A DNA stretch of 6,740 bases from Candidatus Peregrinibacteria bacterium (GTDB lineage Bacteria > Patescibacteriota > Gracilibacteria > UM-FILTER-43-11). The stretch lies in the NCBI GenBank assembly GCA_016220125.1, contig JACRIF010000052.1, forward strand, positions 1 to 6,740. Reading direction: 5' to 3'. The notes beneath the pieces are model-generated. The model did not search any database and was not told the origin of the DNA. It saw only the letters and a list, made by a program, of their open reading frames with translations. Positions 1-4,325 of this stretch are shown one piece after another. Position numbers and translations under genes: made by a program. Each line of letters opens with the position of its first letter. The first letter of the stretch is position 1.

Positions 1-1
1 G

Positions 2-169
2 ATCAACGTCATCAAGGTCGTTCGCGAATTGACCGGCTTGGGCCTGAAGGAGGCCAAGGACTTGGTCGATGGAGCCCCCAAGATGGTCAAGGAGAACCTC
101 AAGAAGGACGAGGCCGAGGCCATGAAGAAGAAATTGGAGGAGGTCGGTGCGACCGTCGCTTTGAAATAA
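2..169 (+). CDS. rplL: Ribosomal protein L7/L12, C-terminal part (partial)
   Basis: This is the last 55 codons of the stalk protein L7/L12, ending in TAA at 167-169; the gene begins before the window. The visible protein reads INVIKVVRELTGLGLKEAKD, then LVDGAPKMVKE and a final EEVGATVALK. This is the conserved C-terminal domain that contacts translation factors such as EF-Tu and EF-G on the 50S subunit. In the family, the VIK-VRE-TGLGLKEAK-LVD-P block forms the factor-binding helices, and the match here is essentially complete. The gene is followed 27 bases later by a strong intrinsic terminator, so it closes its transcription unit (usually rplJ-rplL). Nothing about it is unusual. Identification is secure; only the 5' part is missing. 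Confidence 0.97.
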   Translation: MNVIKVVRELTGLGLKEAKDLVDGAPKMVKENLKKDEAEAMKKKLEEVGATVALK

Positions 170-196
170 GCGTTTCAATCCGTCGAAACCGAACAG

Positions 197-222
197 CCCC
201 GGCCCACAAGGCCGGGGTTTTT
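197..222 (+). terminator. Intrinsic terminator after rplL
   Basis: A perfect 8-bp GC-only stem, CCCCGGCC (197-204) with GGCCGGGG (210-217), closes a CACAA loop and is followed directly by five T (218-222). It is a textbook Rho-independent terminator on the plus strand, 27 bases after the rplL stop codon. Confidence 0.95.
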
Positions 223-300
223 GGTGCATCCACTTCCGAAGGGCGGGAACTCCCCCAAAAAAGAACCTCAATTCAGCCCACCATTCGTAGGGTTGTGGAT

Positions 301-330
301 TTGACTCAAAATAAGCTTGAATGCTAAAGT
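301..330 (+). promoter_or_regulatory. Candidate sigma70 promoter for the LCP gene
   Basis: TTGACT at 301-306 (5 of 6 to TTGACA) is followed after 18 bases by TAAAGT at 325-330, preceded by TGC at 322-324, which makes an extended -10 (TGn). It lies in the 130-base spacer (223-352) between the rplL terminator and the LCP gene. A start of transcription near 337 would leave a leader of about 15 bases. I see no other feature in this spacer. This is an inference from sequence pattern only. Confidence 0.5.
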
Positions 331-352
331 TCTGCGGTAAATAAATCCTTCC

Positions 353-1780
353 ATGGGTCATTTCCAAACGCGAAAAATCCGTCGTAGGCCTTCTTTTCAG
401 CTTTTGAGGAAGTCCAAGGAGGCGCTGGCGCGGTGTTTTGGCTCATTGCCGCGAATGCGTGCGCCAAAGAGCAGCGTGGTGTTGGGCGGGGTGTTGGTGC
501 TTTTGGGCGCTTTGATTGTTTTCAAGGTGACCTCGGGCGTTTACGCGTGGATCAGCCATTTCGACCCCGTCAGCTTGGTTGCAACGGCATCCGAGGACTT
601 GAAGAGGGATGCCAAGGGCCACACCAACATCGTTTTGCTCGGGGACGGGGGCCATGTGCGCGATGGCGCGGATTTGGTGGACACCATCATTGTGGCCAGC
701 GTCGATTTCGCGAACGGGACGGTTTCCATGCTGTCGATCCCGCGCGATTATTATTTGAGGAGCTCCGAGTTCGGCACCCACAAGGTCAACGAGGTGTACC
801 GGAATTTCAAGAAGGAGATGGGCGAGAATGCCTACTCCATGTTCGCCAAGGCGGGAGGCGAAATCACGGGGTTGGATATTCCTTATTATGCCCGTATCGA
901 TTTCAACGCCTTTGTCGAGATCGTGGATGGCCTGGGCGGGATCACCGTGGATGTGAAGGAGCCCATCTACGATCCCTATTATCCGAACGAGCAGGACGAC
1001 GGCTACACCGTGTTTGAGATGAAGGCCGGGCCGCAAGAGATGAACGGCGAGACCGCCCTCAAATTCGCCCGCAGTCGCAAGACCACCTCCGATTTCGACC
1101 GCGCCTTGCGTCAGCAGCAGGTGCTTATGGCGATCAAGGAAAAAGCCATGTCCAAGGATGTCCTCACAAACCCCAAGGTCCTCAAAAAGCTGTACGACGC
1201 CATCCAGAAAAATTTGAACACCAACCTTTCGTTGACCGAAATGATTTCGCTGGCCTCGCTCGCCAAGGGGATCGATCGGTCGAAACTGGTCACCAAGGTG
1301 CTCCACGACGATCCCACGCGGGAGGGGGGCTTTTTGTACACGCCCGAGCGCCAATACACCAACAATCAATTCGCGTTGGTGCCCGTGGGCGACAATCTGG
1401 ACTTGATTCATCGCTATTCCGACCTGATCTTCAACCACCGCGAAGCCTTCGCGGCGCCTGCCAGGATCGAAGTGCTGAACGCGACCCGGGAGGCGGGCAT
1501 TGCGCGCAGCCGGGCCGAAATGCTCAAGCGCTTTGGGTTCAACATCGTGAATGTCGAAAATTTGACGGATACAAAGGGGGATCGGAAATACGTCGAAAGA
1601 AGCTTTATCCGCTACAACACCTGGGATGTGGACAAAGAGGGGAATGTGGTGCCTCGGTTTAAGCCTTCCCTGGAGGCCCTGTCGGGCTTTTCCTTGGGCG
1701 AGGCGCTCCCGAGCGACGAGGTCCGTGAGGATGCCAAGGCGGACATCTCGGTGATCCTGGGCCAGGACGCTGTGAAGTAA
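353..1780 (+). CDS. LytR-CpsA-Psr (LCP) family membrane-anchored glycopolymer transferase with LytR C-terminal domain
   Basis: LCP proteins transfer undecaprenyl-linked polymers (teichoic acid, capsule or arabinogalactan, depending on the organism) onto peptidoglycan at the outer face of the membrane. The 475-residue protein has a very basic N-terminus (KIRRRPSFQLLRK), one membrane segment at about residues 42-59 and an outer LCP domain at about 90-262. Its hallmarks are NIVLLGDGG (92-100), LVDTIIV (108-114), LSIPRDYYL (127-135), HKVNEVY (143-149), the FVEIVDGLGGITVDV block (187-201) and FARSRKTTSDFDRALRQQQ (238-256), which carries the Arg and Asp residues of the phosphate and metal site. Residues about 370-470 (RIEVLNATREAGIA onward) match the LytR C-terminal domain. 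Length and order are normal for the family. ATG 353 was chosen because it retains the basic N-terminus before the membrane helix; no Shine-Dalgarno is present. The gene stands alone between terminators. The acceptor polymer cannot be read from sequence. Confidence 0.93.
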   Translation: MGHFQTRKIRRRPSFQLLRKSKEALARCFGSLPRMRAPKSSVVLGGVLVLLGALIVFKVTSGVYAWISHFDPVSLVATASEDLKRDAKGHTNIVLLGDGGHVRDGADLVDTIIVASVDFANGTVSMLSIPRDYYLRSSEFGTHKVNEVYRNFKKEMGENAYSMFAKAGGEITGLDIPYYARIDFNAFVEIVDGLGGITVDVKEPIYDPYYPNEQDDGYTVFEMKAGPQEMNGETALKFARSRKTTSDFDRALRQQQVLMAIKEKAMSKDVLTNPKVLKKLYDAIQKNLNTNLSLTEMISLASLAKGIDRSKLVTKVLHDDPTREGGFLYTPERQYTNNQFALVPVGDNLDLIHRYSDLIFNHREAFAAPARIEVLNATREAGIARSRAEMLKRFGFNIVNVENLTDTKGDRKYVERSFIRYNTWDVDKEGNVVPRFKPSLEALSGFSLGEALPSDEVREDAKADISVILGQDAVK

Positions 1781-1804
1781 AGTCGGCGCTTGTTGATCGC
1801 ACCC

Positions 1805-1839
1805 AAGCACTTAGGTACTTACGTACTTAAGCACTTTTT
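1805..1839 (+). terminator. Hairpin terminator after the LCP gene, built of 8-bp repeats
   Basis: TTAGGTAC (1811-1818) pairs with GTACTTAA (1823-1830), with one G-U pair, over a TTAC loop. C1810-G1831 extends the stem. A symmetric CA/CA internal loop follows, and AAG (1805-1807) pairs with CTT (1834-1836). A run of five T ends at 1839. It lies 24 bases after the LCP stop. The GC content is low for a terminator, so efficiency may be modest. Confidence 0.6.
1807..1838 (+). repeat. Four tandem 8-bp units, GYACTTAN
   Basis: The units are GCACTTAG (1807-1814), GTACTTAC (1815-1822), GTACTTAA (1823-1830) and GCACTTTT (1831-1838). Positions 1 and 3-6 are invariant in all four units. The array coincides with the hairpin terminator, so the repeat and the fold may be one structure. 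Confidence 0.75.
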
Positions 1840-1854
1840 CGTCAATAATTTTCC

Positions 1855-1883
1855 TTGCGTTGATCGAGACGATGGGATAAAAT
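1855..1883 (+). promoter_or_regulatory. Candidate sigma70 promoter for rpsT
   Basis: TAAAAT at 1878-1883 (5 of 6 to TATAAT) is preceded, after exactly 17 bases, by TTGCGT at 1855-1860 (TTG conserved, last three bases not). It sits between the LCP terminator and rpsT and would give a leader of about 65-70 bases that includes the heptad repeat. The -35 box is weak, so confidence is moderate. Confidence 0.45.
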
Positions 1884-1915
1884 GCGCAAGCGTCTTGAGA
1901 GGTTTCGTCATCTGA

Positions 1916-1950
1916 AACTCGTCATTCGTAACTCGTAATTCGTAACTAAG
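1916..1950 (+). repeat. Five tandem 7-bp units directly before rpsT
   Basis: The units are AACTCGT (1916-1922), CATTCGT (1923-1929), AACTCGT (1930-1936), AATTCGT (1937-1943) and a degenerate AACTAAG (1944-1950). The array ends 5 bases before the rpsT ATG and occupies the place where a ribosome-binding site would be. There is no Shine-Dalgarno in it. Confidence 0.8.
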
Positions 1951-1955
1951 AAAAT

Positions 1956-2363
1956 ATGGCAGGAGCAACCCCCGCAAAGAAGCCCATGATCCGGAAGGCC
2001 GTCAAACAGGCGAGGCAATCCCTTGCCCATGCGGCTCGCAACAAGGTGTTCCGCAACGAGATGCGATCCATGATCAAGCTCTTCCTGGGCTATATCCAAA
2101 AAAAGGATGCGGAGAAGGCGGCAAAAGTGTTGCCCAAGGTGGTGAGCATTATCGACACCTGCTTCAAGAAAAACCTGATCCACCGGAACAACGCCGCCAA
2201 CAAGAAATCCCGCATGCAACGAGAGTTGACCAAGCTCCAGAAGGGCGGTGGCGCTCCGGCCGAGGCCGTGGCGAAGGCCCCCAAGGCTCCAAAAGCCGCC
2301 AAGGTGGCGAAGGCCCCCAAGGCCGCCAAGTCCGCAAAGCCAGCCAAGAAGGCCAAGGCGTAA
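1956..2363 (+). CDS. rpsT: Ribosomal protein S20 with extended Lys/Ala/Pro-rich C-terminal tail
   Basis: S20 is a primary 16S rRNA-binding protein of the 30S body. Residues about 8-95 match the family: a basic first helix (KKPMIRKAVKQARQ), then HAARNKVFRNEMRSMIK, a second helix with KKDAEKAAKVLPKVVSIID, and the signature KKNLIHRNNAANKKSRMQREL (71-91). Typical S20 ends near 85-90 residues. This one has 135, because about 40 residues of Ala, Lys and Pro follow a GGGAPAEA linker. The tail contains a 12-residue repeat, VAKAPKAPKAAK then VAKAPKAAKSAK, encoded by a 36-bp tandem repeat. Such histone-H1-like tails are known on ribosomal proteins of some high-GC bacteria and CPR and presumably add RNA contacts, which is inference here. 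Start ATG 1956 lacks a Shine-Dalgarno and follows the heptad array directly. The gene seems to be transcribed on its own. Confidence 0.95.
   Translation: MAGATPAKKPMIRKAVKQARQSLAHAARNKVFRNEMRSMIKLFLGYIQKKDAEKAAKVLPKVVSIIDTCFKKNLIHRNNAANKKSRMQRELTKLQKGGGAPAEAVAKAPKAPKAAKVAKAPKAAKSAKPAKKAKA
2268..2339 (+). repeat. 36-bp in-frame tandem repeat in the rpsT tail
   Basis: A 20-base word starting GTGGCGAAGG occurs identically at 2268-2287 and 2304-2323, exactly 36 bases (12 codons) apart. The second copy diverges afterwards, but the encoded residues remain alike (VAKAPKAPKAAK / VAKAPKAAKSAK). This is a recent in-frame duplication that lengthens the basic tail. Confidence 0.8.
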
Positions 2364-2381
2364 TTTCAAAACTTCAAAACG

Positions 2382-2435
2382 ATTAGCCATTTGCCCTTAG
2401 CTTACGGTCGAGCTAATCGCCAATGGCTAATTTTT
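2382..2435 (+). terminator. Long hairpin with T-run between rpsT and ruvX
   Basis: Arms of 21 bases (2382-2402 and 2411-2431) pair at 18 positions: a 10-bp outer stem starting ATTAGCCATT, a small internal loop, GC/GC, a 2-base internal loop, and a 6-bp inner stem TTAGCT/AGCTAA over the loop TACGGTCG. TTTTT covers 2431-2435. It ends only 11 bases before the ruvX ATG, so it may act as an rpsT terminator and also as an attenuator or structured leader for ruvX. It shares short words with the repeats around the S23-type gene. Confidence 0.7.
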
Positions 2436-2446
2436 AATCCTCAAAA

Positions 2447-2869
2447 ATGAGCAAGGGTCGCTATCTCGCCATCGATTACGGAGACAAGCGTATTGGCTTG
2501 GCCATTTCCGATGTGGACAAGCAGATCGCGTTTCCGCGCGAGAACATGGCCTACGAAAAGCCGGCCGATGCCATCGCCAAAATCGCGGAGTTTTGCGCAC
2601 GTGAGGGCATTGTCAAAGTCATCCTCGGCCTCCCGGTGCAGATGGATGGAACGGTGGGGGAGCGTTTTGTGAAAACCCACGCATTCGGCGGAAAGCTCAA
2701 AGAGGCCATCGACCCCATCCCGGTCGAATTTTTGGACGAGCGGCTCACGAGCAAAAGGGCCAGCCAGCTCTTGCAGGAGCAGGGGGTCCGGGCCAAGCAT
2801 CACAAGGGGGTCAAGGATATGGTCTCGGCCCAAGTGATCCTGGATGCGTATTTGAGGAGTATTCAATAG
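2447..2869 (+). CDS. ruvX: RuvX/YqgF-family Holliday junction resolvase-like nuclease
   Basis: YqgF/RuvX is a small RNase H-fold nuclease, implicated in 16S rRNA 5'-end maturation in E. coli and described as a Holliday-junction resolvase in mycobacteria. The 140-residue protein has the usual length. It has the family motifs in order: LAIDYGDKRIGLAISD (7-22) with catalytic Asp10, VILGLPVQMDGTVGE (58-72), FLDERLTS (95-102) with the second acidic site, and KDMVSAQVILDAYL (123-136) with Asp124 as the likely third metal ligand. No key residue is missing. ATG 2447 starts exactly at the conserved N-terminus (MSKGRYLAIDYG) and has no Shine-Dalgarno. It lies 83 bases after rpsT, with a T-tailed hairpin in between and no clear promoter of its own, so expression may depend on read-through. 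It converges with the minus-strand ACT gene, 41 bases away. Family is secure; the in vivo substrate here is unknown. Confidence 0.95.
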   Translation: MSKGRYLAIDYGDKRIGLAISDVDKQIAFPRENMAYEKPADAIAKIAEFCAREGIVKVILGLPVQMDGTVGERFVKTHAFGGKLKEAIDPIPVEFLDERLTSKRASQLLQEQGVRAKHHKGVKDMVSAQVILDAYLRSIQ

Positions 2870-2871
2870 GC

Positions 2872-2911
2872 AGTGCGAGTCGGCAATCAATGCGGGCTTG
2901 AGACTCGCGCT
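2872..2911. terminator. Hairpin between convergent ruvX and ACT gene (possible bidirectional terminator)
   Basis: AGTGCGAGTC (2872-2881) pairs with GACTCGCGCT (2902-2911): ten pairs with one T-G wobble, over a 20-base loop. It fills the gap between the two convergent stop codons. It lacks a T-run on either strand, so a role as a simple Rho-independent terminator is doubtful; it may mark the 3' ends in another way. Confidence 0.35.
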
Positions 2912-3564
2912 CATTCGGCGTGTCCCCCGAATGAATTGTAGAGGGTATCGAACGCCAAATGCACTTGGCTTTGCGGAACGTAGAGCATGAATTCCGTGTA
3001 GGTCGAGCTGACCCAGAGCAGGTTGATGCCCTGGAAGGCGAATTGCTGGAGGAGTTGGTAGAGCATCCCTGGGATTTGGTTGTATCGCTCGTGGTACTGG
3101 ATCCCGACCGAGGCGATGTCGAGGGCGGCGTTTTTGGGATGGACTCCCACAATGCGCTTCGCGTCGGGCAGGAAATCCTGGTCGAGCAACAGGGTGATCT
3201 CATGCGCCCCCTCCGTGAGGCTGAGATGCCCCTGCTTCCCGCTGATGAGTTTCGAGAGCCGATCGATTTTGGGGTGTAGATTCGCGCTTCTGGCGTAGGA
3301 CAGGGCACACAGATTCGAATGGATGGTTATTTTTTCGAGCTTGAACAGTTCCAGCCGGGGCGAGGTTTTGGCCAAGGTCCGTTGCAACCGTGAAAGGCCC
3401 ATGAGAATGGCCGCCGGGCGCACCTCCTTTTTGGCCCGGCTTTCCACGATGGTTTTCAGGAACTGGGACGTGCGGGTCAGGTTGAGAAGTCCGTGCCCAA
3501 GCCCGAACAGCAGGAGGGGATTCTTGCGGGCCAGGGTGCGGAGGGTGTCGGAAAGTCGGATCAT
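2911..3564 (-). CDS. Winged-helix-like protein with C-terminal ACT domains, putative ligand-sensing regulator
   Basis: I do not recognise a named gene. From ATG 3564 the protein has 217 residues; an in-frame TTG at 3570 would add two. Residues about 23-67 (GHGLLNLTRTSQFLK, then VRPAAILMGLSRLQRTL) look like a small helical, winged-helix-type domain. Residues about 75-135 (LEKITIHSNLCALSY, later GAHEITLLLD) have a beta-alpha-beta pattern like a degenerate ACT unit. Residues 148-213 fit an aspartokinase-type ACT domain: LDIASVGIQY, then IPGMLYQLLQQFAFQGINLL, WVSSTYTEFMLYV and LAFDTLYNSF. ACT domains usually bind amino acids. No kinase or dehydrogenase domain is present, so a sensor or regulator is more likely than an enzyme. 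Right before its start lies a perfect palindrome over a -10-like box, which suggests autoregulation. It converges with ruvX. The ACT call is fairly firm, the DNA-binding role is inference. Confidence 0.7.
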   Translation of the reverse strand: MIRLSDTLRTLARKNPLLLFGLGHGLLNLTRTSQFLKTIVESRAKKEVRPAAILMGLSRLQRTLAKTSPRLELFKLEKITIHSNLCALSYARSANLHPKIDRLSKLISGKQGHLSLTEGAHEITLLLDQDFLPDAKRIVGVHPKNAALDIASVGIQYHERYNQIPGMLYQLLQQFAFQGINLLWVSSTYTEFMLYVPQSQVHLAFDTLYNSFGGHAE

Positions 3565-3573
3565 TTTCAAAAT

Positions 3574-3599
3574 TGTTATACCTATAACACTATATGTTA
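3574..3599 (-). promoter_or_regulatory. Palindromic operator candidate over the -10 region of the ACT gene
   Basis: TGTTATACCTATAACA (3574-3589) is a perfect 16-bp palindrome with 7-bp arms. A third half-site TGTTA lies at 3595-3599. Half-sites TGTTA, TAACA and TGTTA are centred at 3576, 3587 and 3597, about one helical turn apart on alternating strands. On the minus strand the palindrome contains TATAAC (3578-3583), a plausible -10 box. Transcription would then start within a few bases of ATG 3564, giving a nearly leaderless message. The -35 region is poor, which would suit a regulated promoter. The binding protein is unknown; the adjacent wHTH-ACT product is the obvious candidate. Confidence 0.55.
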
Positions 3600-3683
3600 A
3601 TAATTGAGTTTTTTCTATGGAAAATGGATCAAAAAAAATGGGTCGTGTAAAAAAAGGGATGCTTAATCTTAATCAAATGGGAT

Positions 3684-3869
3684 ATGGCTGACGCATGTGA
3701 AACTCTGGAGCGATCCATGGAACTTGTCCCCGAGTCTGCGGATGCGGGTCTTGAGAATGTGGTAGAGATCAGGCGGCGGATCGGTCAAGTGGCCGAGGTG
3801 GACCTTCCCAAACAAGGGGGCCTGACCTTGAGCCGCGACCAGATGGATCAATGGTTTTCTGGTTTTTAG
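3684..3869. other. GC-rich block open on both strands; possible small gene or gene remnant
   Basis: Within a roughly 350-base stretch (3565-3922) whose edges are strongly AT-rich, about 3684-3850 is GC-rich like the genes. On the plus strand it encodes 61 residues from ATG 3684 (MADACETLERSMELVPES onward, ending in WFSGF). On the minus strand it is open from about 3890 to a TAA at 3669-3671; the first usable start is a TTG at 3851, giving 60 residues (HLVAAQGQAPLFGKVHL, later LYHILKTRIRRLGDKF). By hand count, third-position G+C is higher in the minus frame (about 70% against 58%), which favours that frame slightly, but it has no ATG. I recognise neither product. It also contains a bulged hairpin: GGTCA and GGCC (3783-3794) with GGCC and TGACC (3819-3827). 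A small gene, a decayed gene or a structured RNA are all possible. No Shine-Dalgarno on either side. Confidence 0.3.
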
Positions 3870-3922
3870 ATGCTGTGTTGAAATTTGCGAATATTCAATT
3901 TAATCCAATATCTCAATTGCTT

Positions 3923-4210
3923 ATGAGCCACAATGAAATGAGAATCGACCCTTTCGATACTCCGGAGCCCGATGATTCTGCCCGCCAGCCTGAATCCGAT
4001 GGACCCGGGTCGGTCGAAACCGGGCAGGCGGACGAGACCCGCGAAACGGTCCGCAAGGCACTGAGGTCGGGTTCCGCCGGAAAAACGTCGAAAAGGTCGG
4101 ATGGAATTGGAGAAAAAATCGGCGAACGGGCTTCGTTCAAGGCTGAAAAGGATGCTTCGTCACGTTTCATCGACTTGTACGACTTGAATGGGATGCTCGA
4201 GGAGAAATAA
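3923..4210 (+). CDS. Small charged hypothetical protein (95 aa)
   Basis: I do not recognise this gene. The frame is open from ATG 3851, but 3871-3922 is AT-rich spacer-like sequence and would encode an odd hydrophobic leader. The first in-frame ATG where coding-like composition begins is 3923 (MSHNEMRIDPF); ATG 3938 is also possible. The 95-residue product is segregated by charge. About residues 6-42 are acidic and rich in Pro, Ser, Gly and Glu (DPFDTPEPDD, ETGQADETRE). About 43-75 are basic (VRKALRSGSAGKTSKRSDG and on). A final hydrophobic-acidic segment, SSRFIDLYDLNGMLEEK, is the only part likely to be ordered. The pattern suggests a disordered protein with a C-terminal binding helix. No membrane segment or signal peptide is present. 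It is a single gene closed by a strong terminator. The organised composition and terminator make it likely real. Confidence 0.6.
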   Translation: MSHNEMRIDPFDTPEPDDSARQPESDGPGSVETGQADETRETVRKALRSGSAGKTSKRSDGIGEKIGERASFKAEKDASSRFIDLYDLNGMLEEK

Positions 4211-4241
4211 GGGGTCGATCAGTGCGAATTTATAATCCTGG

Positions 4242-4263
4242 AACCCTCTTCGGAGGGTTTTTT
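4242..4263 (+). terminator. Intrinsic terminator with UUCG tetraloop
   Basis: AACCCTC (4242-4248) and GAGGGTT (4253-4259) pair perfectly over a TTCG loop closed by C-G, the extra-stable cUUCGg tetraloop. A T-run covers 4258-4263. It ends the small-protein gene (stop at 4208-4210) and separates it from the radA promoter, which begins 11 bases later. Confidence 0.92.
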
Positions 4264-4273
4264 GGTGGTTTTG

Positions 4274-4302
4274 TTGACAGGTGAACTTCTGTTCACTAAA
4301 CT
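4274..4302 (+). promoter_or_regulatory. sigma70 promoter of radA
   Basis: A perfect TTGACA (4274-4279) is followed after exactly 17 bases by TAAACT (4297-4302, 4 of 6). It is the best promoter in the window, placed directly after a terminator and before radA. Transcription would begin near 4309, leaving a leader of about 17 AT-rich bases with no Shine-Dalgarno. Confidence 0.75.
4281..4296 (+). promoter_or_regulatory. LexA-like (SOS box) palindrome inside the radA promoter
   Basis: GTGAAC (4281-4286) and GTTCAC (4291-4296) form a perfect 6-bp inverted repeat around TTCT. The core GAAC-N4-GTTC equals the core of the LexA box of Gram-positive bacteria (CGAAC-N4-GTTCG type). It fills the spacer between the -35 and -10 boxes exactly, so bound protein would block polymerase. 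With a recombination-repair gene downstream, damage-inducible control is the natural reading, but no lexA gene is in the window and another dimeric repressor could use the site. Confidence 0.6.
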
Positions 4303-4325
4303 TGGGACGACTTCAAATTTAAATT

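Noticed and set aside
443..1810. 455-residue open frame antisense to the LCP gene
   Set aside because: It is a shadow of a GC-rich coding region. The plus-strand protein has full family motifs, and the antisense product has no recognisable domain and an unlikely composition.
1854..1896. Crossed inverted repeats CTTGCG/CGCAAG and AGACG/CGTCT (pseudoknot order) before rpsT
   Set aside because: The first arms would lie upstream of the predicted transcription start, so the RNA would not contain them. The arms are only 5-6 bp and may be chance.
1807..1950. CRISPR array or iteron origin in the spacer repeats
   Set aside because: Units are 7-8 bp with no spacers of 30-40 bp. No cas or replication initiator gene or DnaA boxes are near.
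3783..3827. Known structured RNA (SRP RNA, 6S, tmRNA) in the GC-rich block
   Set aside because: None of the conserved landmarks is present, such as the SRP apical loop motif or a tmRNA tRNA-like end. Only a modest bulged hairpin was found.
3851..3922. Longer N-terminus (MVFWFLDAVLK...) for the small charged protein
   Set aside because: The first 24 codons lie partly in the end of the GC-rich block and mostly in AT-rich spacer, with hydrophobic composition unlike the rest. ATG 3923 fits the composition change better, although a short membrane leader cannot be fully excluded.
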